NCBI GenBank assembly: GCA_964247695.1
Contig: CAXTVI010000010.1
Location: 35,492 to 99,491 of the forward strand
Reading direction: 5' to 3'
DNA: 64,000 nucleotides
Origin: Lichenicoccus sp964247695
Lineage (GTDB): Bacteria > Pseudomonadota > Alphaproteobacteria > Acetobacterales > Acetobacteraceae
The notes under the pieces are model-generated. The model ran no database searches, was not told where the DNA came from, and was given only the letters and a program-made list of their open reading frames with translations. How positions within the stretch are numbered: position 1 is the stretch's first letter; every line of letters begins with the position of its first letter. The position numbers and the translations under genes were made by a program. Below are positions 41,874 to 50,473 of the stretch, in pieces.

Positions 41874-42569
41874 TCATTCCGGGCGCAGCATGTAGCCGGC
41901 ATTGCGTATGGTGTGGATCAGCGCTGTCGGGAACGGCTTGTCGATCTTGTGACGCAGCCGCGAGACATGCACGTCGATGACATTGGTCTGCGGATCGAAA
42001 TGATAGTCCCAAACGCCCTCGAGCAGCATGGTGCGCGTGACAACCTGGCTCGCGTGCCGCATCAGGTATTCGAGCAGGCGGAACTCGCGCGGCTGCAGGT
42101 CGATCTTCTGGCCGCCCCGCTTCACCGCGCGCGACAGCAGGTCCATCTCCAGGTCCGCGACGATGAGCTTGGTCTGCGGCCCGCTCTCGCCGCGCCCACG
42201 CCGGCTCAGCGCCTCCACCCGCGCCAGCAGTTCCGAGAACGCGAACGGCTTGGTCAGGTAGTCGTCGCCGCCGGCCTTCAGGCCCGCCACCCGCTCATCG
42301 ACCTGGGCGAGGGCGGAGAGCAGCAGCACCGGGGTGGCGTTGTTCTGTGCGCGCAATGTCTCCAGCAGCCGAAGCCCATCGATGCCGCCCGGCAGCATGC
42401 GGTCCAGGATGATGGTGTCAAAGGTCTCGCTGACGGCGAGGAACAGGCCGTCCTTGCCGTTGTCGGCCTGCTCGACCAAGTGGCCGGCCTCCTTGAGACC
42501 CTTGGCGACGAAGCCGCGCACCGTGGGATCGTCCTCGACCAGCAGGATACGCACCGCCTGAGCCTCCAT
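41874..42569 (-). CDS. OmpR-family response regulator
   Basis: This 231-residue regulator has an acidic pocket LLVEDD (residues 9-14), phospho-acceptor Asp56 in TIILDRMLPGGIDG and Lys in DDYLTKPF. The winged-helix effector domain has LQPREFRLLEYLMRH, NVIDVHVSRLRHKID and IRNAGYMLRPE. It is paired with the kinase gene downstream. The Deg protease gene lies upstream, 90 bp away in the same direction. It therefore probably controls deg expression or the envelope response together with the adjacent kinase, an arrangement seen with Deg-type proteases in alphaproteobacteria. Confidence 0.95.
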   Translation of the reverse strand: MEAQAVRILLVEDDPTVRGFVAKGLKEAGHLVEQADNGKDGLFLAVSETFDTIILDRMLPGGIDGLRLLETLRAQNNATPVLLLSALAQVDERVAGLKAGGDDYLTKPFAFSELLARVEALSRRGRGESGPQTKLIVADLEMDLLSRAVKRGGQKIDLQPREFRLLEYLMRHASQVVTRTMLLEGVWDYHFDPQTNVIDVHVSRLRHKIDKPFPTALIHTIRNAGYMLRPE

Positions 42570-42659
42570 CCGTCATGCACCGCATCCGAGATAGGACGTT
42601 TGTGCCGAAGGCGACAGCGCATGTGCCTGACAAATCCGCCATATATGCGCGCCAGCGGA

Positions 42660-43847
42660 CTATCCGGCGTTGTCCGCCGGGCGCCTGCCGACCATCATCG
42701 GCACGTCGAAGGTGCGGCCGGCGCGTAACACGGAAAGCCGGATCGAGCTGCCGGGTGCGGCCGCCGCGATGGCGCGGATCAGGCTGCGCGCGCTGTCGAC
42801 CTTGTCGCCGTTCACCGTATCGACCGTGTCGCCCGCGCGCAGACCGGCGCGCATCGCGGGTCCGGCGCGGTCGATGGCCACGATCGTGACGCCGGGACCC
42901 TGGTCCGGCCGCTCCTCCAGGGTCACGCCGAGCCAGCCGCGATCGATATGCCCCTTCTCACGCAACTGCGCCACGATCGGCGCCACGATCTCGGACGGGA
43001 TGCCGAAGCCGATGCCGACCGAGCCGCCGGTCGGCGAGACGATGGCGGTGTTCAGCGCCACCACCTGGCCGCTCATGTTGAAGGTCGGGCCGCCGGAGTT
43101 GCCGGGATTGATCGGCGCGTCGAGCTGCAGGAAGTCGTCGAACGGCCCCGCGCCGATATCGCGCCCGCGCGCCGAGACGATCCCCGCGGTCACCGAGGAA
43201 CCCAGCCCGAACGGGTTGCCGGCGGCCAGGATCCAGTCGCCGACCTCGACCCGCCGGCTGTCCCCCCAGCTCACCCAGGCCAGCGGCTTTGTCGGGTGGA
43301 CCGCGATCACCGCGATGTCGGTGAGCTCGTCGGTGCCGAGCAGGCGTGCCGGCAGCTCGGTGCCATCCGAGAACGACACCGTGATCTTGTCGGCCGAGCC
43401 GACGACATGGTTGTTGGTCACGATGATGCCGGCCGGGTCGATCACGAACCCGGAGCCGGCGCCGAGCATCTGCTCGCGCCGCTTGCGCATGCGGTCGCGG
43501 AACTGCTTCTCGAAGGGTGTTCCACGGAGAGCCTGGGGCACCTTGATTTTGGCGTCGCCGGAGGTGTCGCCGGAAGCGGCCTCGTCGTCGACATCCTGCG
43601 TCACGGCGATGTTGACCACCGCGGGCACCACGTGGCGCACCAGCGGCGCGAAGCTGAGCGGACCGGTACGCACCAGCGCCGGCACGGTCGGCAGCGTGGC
43701 GAGCATGTCCGACGCGGCCGCGTCCTGCGCCCGGGCGGCTTCGGCGGCACCCGCGGTCACCGCAAGCACGATGGCCACCGGAACCAGCCGCGCCAGCCGG
43801 TGTGCCAGCTGCCCCTTGGCGGCTACGCGAGTCGAGCAGGTCGTCAT
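42660..43847 (-). CDS. Deg/HtrA-family periplasmic serine protease with one PDZ domain
   Basis: This 395-residue trypsin-like protease has an N-terminal signal segment (residues about 20-40, ending AEAARAQ). The catalytic triad is His147 (VTNNHVVG), Asp177 (ELTDIAV) and Ser251 (NPGNSGGPTF). A single C-terminal PDZ domain (about 310-390, GWLGVTLEERPD ... AGDTVDTVNGDKV) follows. A charged linker rich in Lys/Arg (residues 100-127) precedes the protease core. DegP-type enzymes usually have two PDZ domains, so this is closer to the DegS/HtrA one-PDZ type. It is the first gene of the apparent stress operon. Confidence 0.93.
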   Translation of the reverse strand: MTTCSTRVAAKGQLAHRLARLVPVAIVLAVTAGAAEAARAQDAAASDMLATLPTVPALVRTGPLSFAPLVRHVVPAVVNIAVTQDVDDEAASGDTSGDAKIKVPQALRGTPFEKQFRDRMRKRREQMLGAGSGFVIDPAGIIVTNNHVVGSADKITVSFSDGTELPARLLGTDELTDIAVIAVHPTKPLAWVSWGDSRRVEVGDWILAAGNPFGLGSSVTAGIVSARGRDIGAGPFDDFLQLDAPINPGNSGGPTFNMSGQVVALNTAIVSPTGGSVGIGFGIPSEIVAPIVAQLREKGHIDRGWLGVTLEERPDQGPGVTIVAIDRAGPAMRAGLRAGDTVDTVNGDKVDSARSLIRAIAAAAPGSSIRLSVLRAGRTFDVPMMVGRRPADNAG

Positions 43848-43912
43848 CGTCTCATCCCGCGATCATCCTAGTATCAAAACGAGGAAAACGGCAAAATAAT
43901 GCGCATGCCGCA

Positions 43913-46438
43913 TCAGCGCGGCACCGTGGCAGGGTTTTCCGGCCAGTCATGCTTCGGATAGCGGCCGCGCAGGTCGCGCCTGGTCTCGATCCAGGCGCCG
44001 GTCCAGAAGCTGGCGAGATCGCCGGTGATGGCCGCCGGCCGGCCGGCGGGGGAGAGCAGGGCTAACCGCAGCTTCACCCGCCCCTGCGCCAGCCTGGGCG
44101 TTTCGGTCAGGCCGTAGAAGGCCTGGGCGCGCGCCGAGGCGAGCGGCTCGGGGCCGGTATAGTCGATCGGCGCGCGCGTCGTCTGCAAGCAGAGGTGAGT
44201 CGGCAGGGCACGGTCCAGGGCCGCCGCCTGCCGGTGATCTAGCTGCCAGCGCAGCAGCGCCTGCAGATCCAGCGTGGCGAGGTCGGCGATGCGCGTGCGG
44301 CCGGCGAGGTGCGGGGCGAGCCACTCCTGCACGGAGGCCGCGAGCGCCGCGTCGGCCAGGTCGGGCAACGCGGCACCCAGCCCGATATCGTCGAGCGGCG
44401 CGGTCCGGGCGACGGCCACGCGGGCCTGGAACTGGCAGGCGGCCTCGCTCCAGTCCAGCACCCCGCGCAGGTTGCGCGACGCGGCCGTCGCCAGCAGCCC
44501 CGCCACCTCGGCCGGGTCGGCCGCCACGGTGCGGTCGCGCAGGACGAGGGCGCCGAGGCGGGTGCGGCGCCGGCTCAGCACCGCGCCGCTGACCGGATCG
44601 ATCGCGCTCTCCACCTGCTCGGTGGTGCGCGCCAGCAGCGGCTGCGGCAGGTCGTCGGGATCGAGCGCCGCGGCCAGCCGGATCACCGCCGCGTTGCGCA
44701 CCTGCAGGCTGGCCGCCACCAGCAGGCCGGCGCCGGCCAGCGCGTCATCGCGGCCGAGGCGAGCGCTGCCGCCGCCGGAAAGCCGGAACGCGCCGGGCTC
44801 GCCACGACGCTGCGCGATGCGGTCTGGAAAGGCGGCCGCCAGCAGGCCGGCGGCATCACCATGCGCCGGAGCGTTGGTGTCGAGCCGGCGGCGGAACTGG
44901 CTGGCGGACTGGCGGATGCGCGCGAGCGCAGCCCGATCGGCATGGGCATGATCCGCGCCCGCCAGCAGCGCCAGCCGCAGCGCAATATCGACCGGCGGAT
45001 CAGGCACGCCGCTGCCCGGACGCGGCCGCAGCGGATCGCGCTCCTCGAGCAGGGCGGCGAGGTCGGCGGCGAGTGCCCGTTCGGGGGGGTTGCGCGCTGC
45101 CAGCATCATCGCCGCCAGCCGCGGGTGCGCGCCGAGCGTCGCCATGCGCCGCCCCGATGCGGTGATCGTGCCGGCCTCGTCCAGGGCGCCGAGGTCGGTG
45201 AGCAGGGCGCGCGCGGCCTCGCTGGCGCCGTTCGGCGGCGCATCCGGCAGCGGCAGCGCGGCCAGCGTGGTGCCCATCGCCGCGGTCCAGGCGGCCACGT
45301 CCAGACGGAGGCCGGACAGTTCGGCATCCAGGATCTCCGGGCGGTCGTGCAGGCCGAGGCTGCGCTGGGTGGTCGTGGTCCAGAGCCGCAGCGCCAGCCC
45401 CGGCGCCTCGCGCCCGGCGCGCCCGGCGCGCTGGTCGGCCGCCGCCCGGCTGATGCGCAGGGTCTCCAGCCGAGACAGCCCGCTGCCGGCATCGAGCCGT
45501 GGCGCCCGGCGCCAGCCGCCATCGACGACGATGCGCACGCCCGGCACGGTCAGCGAGGTCTCGGCAATCGATGTCGCCAGCACGACCCGGCGCAGCCGGT
45601 CCCCCGCTTGTGCCTGCAGCACCAGGTCCTGCTGCGCCGGCGGCAGCTCGCCATGGAGCGGCAGGATCTCGGCAGGACTGCCGGCAAGCGCAGTCGCCAC
45701 GCGCCGGATCTCGCCGACGCCCGGCAGGAAGGCGAGGATATCGCCGGCAGGCGTGGCCGGGTCCGCAAGCAGGCCACGGATGGCGCGCGCCATCGCGTCG
45801 GGCAGGTCGCGCAGGGCCGCCGGATCGCGCGCGGCATGGCGTAGCTCGACCGGGTAGAGCCGGCCGGCGCTCTCGATCACCGGCGCCTGCAGCCGCGCGG
45901 ACAGCGAGGCGCCGTCCGCGGTCGCCGACATCGCCAGCAGGCGCAATTCCGGCCGCAGGCTGCGCTGCAGGTCCAAGCAGAAGGCGAGCGCCAGGTCGCC
46001 ATCCAGGCTGCGCTCGTGCACCTCGTCGAGGATGACGCAGCCGACGCCATCCAGCAGCGGGTCGGACAGCAGCCGCCGCACCAGCAGGCCTTCGGTGACG
46101 ACCTCGATACGGGTGCGTGCCGAGACTGCATGGTCGATGCGGGTGCGGTAGCCGACCAGCTCGCCGGCCTGCTGTCCGATCAGCGACGCCATGCGGTGCG
46201 CGGCAGCCCGGGTTGCGAGGCGGCGCGGCTCCAGCATCACGATCTTCTGCTCGCCGAGCCAGTTCGCTCCCAGCAGCGCCAGCGGCACCAGCGTGGTCTT
46301 GCCGGCGCCGGGCGGCGCAATCAGCACCACATTGGACGCGGGAGTGGCGACCGCCAATGCCTCGAGAAGCGCCGGGAGGGCGTCGGCGACCGGCAGCGAC
46401 TCCAGCAGGGCCTGGGAGAGGGTGATCTGACCGGACAT
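43913..46438 (-). CDS. hrpB: ATP-dependent helicase HrpB
   Basis: The 841-residue DEAH-type helicase has motif I LIAPPGAGKTTLVPLALLG, motif II LDEVHERSLD, motif III AMSATADG and motif VI region RAGRAGREAPG. The winged-helix/ratchet and the HrpB-specific C-terminal domain (LLSPAGRPAAITGDLASFW, RYPKHDWPENP) follow. HrpB is a widely conserved RNA helicase of poorly defined role. The ATG at 46438 was used because it starts the conserved sequence. It is divergent from the DsbD-like gene with 55 bp between start codons. Confidence 0.95.
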   Translation of the reverse strand: MSGQITLSQALLESLPVADALPALLEALAVATPASNVVLIAPPGAGKTTLVPLALLGANWLGEQKIVMLEPRRLATRAAAHRMASLIGQQAGELVGYRTRIDHAVSARTRIEVVTEGLLVRRLLSDPLLDGVGCVILDEVHERSLDGDLALAFCLDLQRSLRPELRLLAMSATADGASLSARLQAPVIESAGRLYPVELRHAARDPAALRDLPDAMARAIRGLLADPATPAGDILAFLPGVGEIRRVATALAGSPAEILPLHGELPPAQQDLVLQAQAGDRLRRVVLATSIAETSLTVPGVRIVVDGGWRRAPRLDAGSGLSRLETLRISRAAADQRAGRAGREAPGLALRLWTTTTQRSLGLHDRPEILDAELSGLRLDVAAWTAAMGTTLAALPLPDAPPNGASEAARALLTDLGALDEAGTITASGRRMATLGAHPRLAAMMLAARNPPERALAADLAALLEERDPLRPRPGSGVPDPPVDIALRLALLAGADHAHADRAALARIRQSASQFRRRLDTNAPAHGDAAGLLAAAFPDRIAQRRGEPGAFRLSGGGSARLGRDDALAGAGLLVAASLQVRNAAVIRLAAALDPDDLPQPLLARTTEQVESAIDPVSGAVLSRRRTRLGALVLRDRTVAADPAEVAGLLATAASRNLRGVLDWSEAACQFQARVAVARTAPLDDIGLGAALPDLADAALAASVQEWLAPHLAGRTRIADLATLDLQALLRWQLDHRQAAALDRALPTHLCLQTTRAPIDYTGPEPLASARAQAFYGLTETPRLAQGRVKLRLALLSPAGRPAAITGDLASFWTGAWIETRRDLRGRYPKHDWPENPATVPR

Positions 46439-46493
46439 CGCGCCTGTGTATGGCGCGCACTCGTCCGACGCCATGCCATGCTATGTGGCGCTC

Positions 46494-48584
46494 ATGCCGC
46501 GCTGCCTCAGAGCCCTGCTCGTCCTGGTCCTGCTTCTTGCCGTGCCCCTGCATCCGGGCCGGGCTGCGGAAAGCAACATCGTCGCCACCGATCATGACAG
46601 CGTCAGCCTGGTCAGCGCGACCGATGGCTTCACGCCGGGCCAGCCTCTGACCGTCGGGCTGCGGCTGCGGCTGGCGCCCGGCTGGCACACCTACTGGTCC
46701 AACCCCGGCGATGCCGGCGAGGCGCCGACCATCGAGATCGCCGCTTCGGGTGCCGCCTCGGGCCATGCCACGCGCATCGACTGGCCGGCGCCGCTGCGGC
46801 TGCCGGACGGCCCGCTGATGAGCTACGGCTATGTCGGCGACGTGGTGCTGCCGGTGCGGCTGTCGCTCGCGCCGCAAAAATCGGGTGGTGACGGATCGCT
46901 GCTGCTCGGCGCCACCGCCGAATGGCTCGCCTGTGCCAGCGTCTGCGTGCCGGAACATGGCAGGTTCAGCCTGCGCCTGCCGCTGGGCTTGCCGGCCGCC
47001 CCGTCCGCCCAGGCGCCGCTGTTCGCGCAGGCGGCCGCGCGCCAGCCGGTGCCGTCGCCGTTCCCGGCCCGGCTGACGCCGGCCGGGCTGGAGATGTCCG
47101 GCGGCGGGCTGGGTCCGGCGGCGGTGCGTGATGCCTGGTTCTTTCCGGCAGTTCCCGGCCTGATCGACCAGGTCGCGGCGCAGCCTGTCACCGTCACGCC
47201 GGGCCTGGTCCGGATCGGCCTCAGGCCGCTGCCGGATCTTGCTCACGCCCACGCCATCGACGGCCTGGTGGTGCTTCGTGATCCGGCCGGCAACCAGAGC
47301 ACGCTCAGTGTGACCGCGCCGCGAGGCCCCCCCAGCGCCGCCGCAGGCAGCGTTTCGCCAGCCGGCCTGCCGCGCCTGCTGCTGCTGGCCCTGCTCGGCG
47401 GCATCGTGCTGAACCTGATGCCATGCGTGTTTCCGGTGCTGGCGATGAAGGCGCTGGCGTTCAGCCGCATCGCCGGCTCCCACCACATCGAGCAGAGGCT
47501 GAGCGCCGCCTTCTACACCGCTGGCGTGCTGGTCGCCTTTGCCGCCCTCGGCGCCCTGATGCTGGGCCTGCGCGCGGCGGGCTCGGCGGCAGGGTGGGGG
47601 TTCCAGTTCCAGTCGCCGCTGTTCGTCGCCGCCATCTGCTGGCTGCTGTTCGCGGTCGGCCTCAACCTCGCCGGGCTGTTCGAGATCGGTGGCAGCTTCG
47701 CGGGCCTCGGCCAGAGCCTGGCGTCGCGGCGCGGCCATGCCGGGGACTTCGCCACCGGGCTGCTCGCCGTGCTGGTGGCGACACCCTGCACCGCGCCGTT
47801 CATGGGGGTCGCGATCGTCGGCGCCTTGTCCGCACCTGCCGCAGTCGGGATGGCGGTGTTCCTGACCATGGGGCTCGGCCTCGCGCTGCCGTACGTGGTC
47901 TTCACCCTGCTGCCGGGCCTGGTCGCGCGGCTGCCGCGCCCCGGCACCTGGATGGTGGTGCTGCGGCAGGCGCTGTCATTCCCGATCTTCGCCTCCTGCG
48001 CCTGGCTCGCCTGGGTGCTGTCGATCGAAAGTGGCGATCGCGGCATCCTGGTGCTGGCGGCGGGGCTGGTGCTGCTGGCCTTCGCCGGCTGGCTCGTCGG
48101 CCTGGCGCAACGCCTCGGCATGGCCTCGTCCCACTGGCGGGCGCGCTCCTGCCTGCTGGTGGCAGCGCTGAGCACCCTCGCGGCCCTCGCCATGCTGCCC
48201 GACCTGTCCGGCCGTCCGGCCGCCGGCGCCTCCACGCTGCATGTCGTGGCGGGCAGCGAGCCGTTCAGCGAGGACCGGCTCGCGGACCTGCGGCGGCAGG
48301 GCAAGCCGGTGCTGGTCGACATGACCGCGGCCTGGTGCGTCACCTGCCTGGTCAACGAGCGGCTGGCGCTGGCGCCGCCGGCCGTGCAGCGCGCCCTTGC
48401 CGCCCGCCATGTCGTCACCCTGCGCGGCGACTGGACCAACCGTGACGCGCAGATCGGCAGCTACCTGCGCCGGCACGGGCGGGACGGGGTACCGTTCTAC
48501 ATGTTCTACCCGGCCGGCGGGGAGGGACACGTGCTGCCGCAGATCCTGACGGCCGGAACGGTCCTGCACGAGGTCGGCGGATAG
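46494..48584 (+). CDS. DsbD/ScsB-like thiol:disulfide reductase
   Basis: This 696-residue membrane protein moves electrons from cytoplasmic thioredoxin to periplasmic thiols. It has a signal peptide (to about 23), a periplasmic beta-domain with PGWHTYWSNPGDAGEAP and a CASVC motif, and an eight-helix membrane domain. In that domain, LMPCVFPVLAMKALAF and TPCTAPFMG hold the two membrane cysteines. The C-terminal thioredoxin domain has AWCVTCLVNERLAL (CVTC). The layout matches the ScsB/DsbD family; its partner may be the ScsC-like protein at 9.1 kb. The start at 46494 gives a proper signal peptide. Two small genes follow. Confidence 0.92.
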   Translation: MPRCLRALLVLVLLLAVPLHPGRAAESNIVATDHDSVSLVSATDGFTPGQPLTVGLRLRLAPGWHTYWSNPGDAGEAPTIEIAASGAASGHATRIDWPAPLRLPDGPLMSYGYVGDVVLPVRLSLAPQKSGGDGSLLLGATAEWLACASVCVPEHGRFSLRLPLGLPAAPSAQAPLFAQAAARQPVPSPFPARLTPAGLEMSGGGLGPAAVRDAWFFPAVPGLIDQVAAQPVTVTPGLVRIGLRPLPDLAHAHAIDGLVVLRDPAGNQSTLSVTAPRGPPSAAAGSVSPAGLPRLLLLALLGGIVLNLMPCVFPVLAMKALAFSRIAGSHHIEQRLSAAFYTAGVLVAFAALGALMLGLRAAGSAAGWGFQFQSPLFVAAICWLLFAVGLNLAGLFEIGGSFAGLGQSLASRRGHAGDFATGLLAVLVATPCTAPFMGVAIVGALSAPAAVGMAVFLTMGLGLALPYVVFTLLPGLVARLPRPGTWMVVLRQALSFPIFASCAWLAWVLSIESGDRGILVLAAGLVLLAFAGWLVGLAQRLGMASSHWRARSCLLVAALSTLAALAMLPDLSGRPAAGASTLHVVAGSEPFSEDRLADLRRQGKPVLVDMTAAWCVTCLVNERLALAPPAVQRALAARHVVTLRGDWTNRDAQIGSYLRRHGRDGVPFYMFYPAGGEGHVLPQILTAGTVLHEVGG

Positions 48585-48652
48585 GCAGCGGCGCGGCGTG
48601 AACCAACCCGGCGCCCGGCGTTGGGCTTTCGGCAAGACAGCGGAGCGGGCCG

Positions 48653-48988
48653 ATGCTGACCAGGACGGCACTCTACGAAGGCAGGATCCTGCCGGGCCAG
48701 GAGGAGGAGTTCTTCCGCCGGGTGCGGGACGAACTCGAGCCGGTGTGGCGACGTTTTCCGCACGTCACCACGGTTCGGGTGCAGCGGACGCGGTCGGCCG
48801 ATCCGGATGCGGCGCCGATCGCAATGATCCTGGAGATGGATTTCCCGGACATGGCCGCCATCGAAGCCTGCCTCGCCTCGCCCATCCGCCCCGAATCGCA
48901 CGCAGCGACCCTGGAGGTGATGAAGCTGTTCGAGGGCCGCTTCTACCACTTGGTGTCGGAGGCGACGACTCTTGCCCCGGCCGACTGA
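48653..48988 (+). CDS. Small dimeric alpha/beta-barrel-like protein, unknown function
   Basis: This 111-residue protein shows the alternating pattern of ferredoxin-like EthD/ABM-type dimers: RTALYEGRI, a helix with EEEFFRRVRDELEPVWRRF, a strand TVRVQRT, and AMILEMDFPDM. It continues AAIEACLASPIRPESHAATLEVMKLFEGRFYHLV. No catalytic residue can be inferred. It lies 68 bp after the DsbD-like gene and 21 bp before the GlcG-like gene, in the same orientation. Operon membership is plausible, but the role is unknown. Confidence 0.7.
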   Translation: MLTRTALYEGRILPGQEEEFFRRVRDELEPVWRRFPHVTTVRVQRTRSADPDAAPIAMILEMDFPDMAAIEACLASPIRPESHAATLEVMKLFEGRFYHLVSEATTLAPAD

Positions 48989-49009
48989 ATCCGGGGCGGG
49001 AGGCGCGCC

Positions 49010-49411
49010 ATGCTGATGCAGCCGGTGCTCCAGGCCGCCGACGTCCGCGTGCTGATGCACGCTGCGCGCGACGAAGCCGATCGTCTCGGCGTGCAGGTCA
49101 GCATCGCGGTGGTGGACGCGGCGGGCGTGCTGCTGGCGCTGGAGAGACTGGACGGCGCCCGGCTGCATACGCCGGAAGCGGCATGGCTGAAGGCACGCAC
49201 CGCGGCCATCGTCCGGACCTCGACCGCCGAGTTGGAGCGCGGGGTCGTGGCGGACCCGGCCTTGCTGTCCTTTCCCGGTCGCATGCCGCTCGCCGGAGGA
49301 ATGCCGATCCTCCACGACGCTCAGGTCGTAGGCGGCGTGGCCTCCTCCGGGGCACAGCCCGACCAGGACGAGGCGATCTGCCGGGCTGCCCTGGCCGCGT
49401 TCAAGCCGTAG
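49010..49411 (+). CDS. GlcG/HbpS-family protein
   Basis: This 133-residue protein matches the GlcG/HbpS (DUF336) fold: VSIAVVDAAGVLLALERLDGA, TRTSTAELER-like AAIVRTSTAELERGV and the end PLAGGMPILHDAQVVGGVASSGAQPDQDEAICRAAL, with the G-G-V-x-S-G-x-x-x-x-D-E pattern. Family members bind heme, cobalamin or glycolate-pathway ligands. The family's usual DxxGxxxA core is present, but the ligand is not deducible. It follows the alpha/beta-barrel gene by 21 bp and ends 9 bp from the convergent lipoprotein gene. Confidence 0.85.
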   Translation: MLMQPVLQAADVRVLMHAARDEADRLGVQVSIAVVDAAGVLLALERLDGARLHTPEAAWLKARTAAIVRTSTAELERGVVADPALLSFPGRMPLAGGMPILHDAQVVGGVASSGAQPDQDEAICRAALAAFKP

Positions 49412-49420
49412 CGAACGGGT

Positions 49421-50434
49421 TCAATACCCGGGAGGATTGGCGGCCGGCGCCGGATACGTGACCGGTGGCGGCTGATAGCCGGGCGGCGGTTGCACATAGC
49501 CGGGTGGCTGGACGTAGCCCGGGGGCTGCAGATAGCCCGGTGCCGGCGAGCGCTGCGGCACCGGCGGCGCCATCGACGGGTCGCTCTGGGGGGCTTGCGG
49601 TGCGCCGTCCGGAAACACCGGATCGGGTGCCGAGACCGCGGACGGATCCGCTGGGCCCTGGGGCGTCTGGACAGGCTGCGGCTCGGGTGCGCCCCCGGGG
49701 GGCGCCAGTACTACGGGCCCACCATCCGCCGGCGCCGTGTTGACCGGCACCGCGCCCACTGGGGTGGTACCGACCGGTGCGCTGCCGGGTGGCGACAGGC
49801 TCTGCTGCTCGACGCTGCCGGCGAGCGGGGCGCCGCCTGCATCCACCATCCAGTCGCGCAGCGAGCGTCGCAGCTGGTATTCCAGCTCGACATTCATGTC
49901 CTGCATCATCTGCCGGTTCAGGTCGTAGAGCTGTCGCGGGCTGCCGCTCGCATCGGGATCCCCGGGCACAAGCTGGCGCGACACGTGCGCCTCGGCGTAG
50001 CCCGCATGGCCGCCATTGGCGGTGACGATATCGAGATGCACCGCCATGCGGCCGTCGAGGGTCCCGCCGGGCTCCCCGACGATGGAGGCGCGATCGATGG
50101 TGAACACGGCGCTCCCGGAGTTGCCGGCGGCCACCAGCCGGTCGTGCGCCATTCGCTGAAGCGCCTGGTCCGGAGGCACCGGAGCATTCTGGCCGATATC
50201 GCCCGGGACGGGACCCGTGTCCTGGACGTGATCCACCACGGACAGGGTGCCGACATTCAGCCGCAGCTTCGACAGGTAGCTGTAGTCCGGCGGCGGGAAA
50301 TTCGTCGCCGTGTCTTCGGAGCCGCCGCACGCCGCGAGCGCCAGACAGCCGCACAGCGCCAGCGCGCGACGCCAGCCTGCAGCCGTTGGACGCAGCCAGG
50401 CCGGGGAGAACTTGCGCAACGAGGCAAGAGACAT
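49421..50434 (-). CDS. Proline-rich lipoprotein of unknown function
   Basis: This 337-residue protein has a lipoprotein signal peptide (lipobox LALAAC, Cys near residue 36) and a folded region of about 180 residues. That region contains YLSKLRLNVGTLSVVDHVQ, RMAHDRLVAAGNSGSAVFTIDRASIVG and DLNRQMMQDMNVELEYQLRRSL. The remaining 130 residues are a disordered Pro/Ala/Gln-rich tail with repeats of PPGYVQP type. The folded part resembles small outer-membrane assembly-type lipoproteins but was not assigned. The tail may span the periplasm or bind peptidoglycan. It lies just upstream of the GlcG-like gene in a convergent arrangement. Confidence 0.78.
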   Translation of the reverse strand: MSLASLRKFSPAWLRPTAAGWRRALALCGCLALAACGGSEDTATNFPPPDYSYLSKLRLNVGTLSVVDHVQDTGPVPGDIGQNAPVPPDQALQRMAHDRLVAAGNSGSAVFTIDRASIVGEPGGTLDGRMAVHLDIVTANGGHAGYAEAHVSRQLVPGDPDASGSPRQLYDLNRQMMQDMNVELEYQLRRSLRDWMVDAGGAPLAGSVEQQSLSPPGSAPVGTTPVGAVPVNTAPADGGPVVLAPPGGAPEPQPVQTPQGPADPSAVSAPDPVFPDGAPQAPQSDPSMAPPVPQRSPAPGYLQPPGYVQPPGYVQPPPGYQPPPVTYPAPAANPPGY

Positions 50435-50473
50435 CGGGATACTCCAGGTCCGGGCGGTCGGCAGGAGGCTCGT

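Noticed and set aside
45000..47738. Open frame of 912 residues on the minus strand across hrpB and the DsbD-like gene
   Set aside because: It overlaps hrpB in another frame and runs antisense to the DsbD-like gene; no domain and unusual Gln/Arg/His composition.
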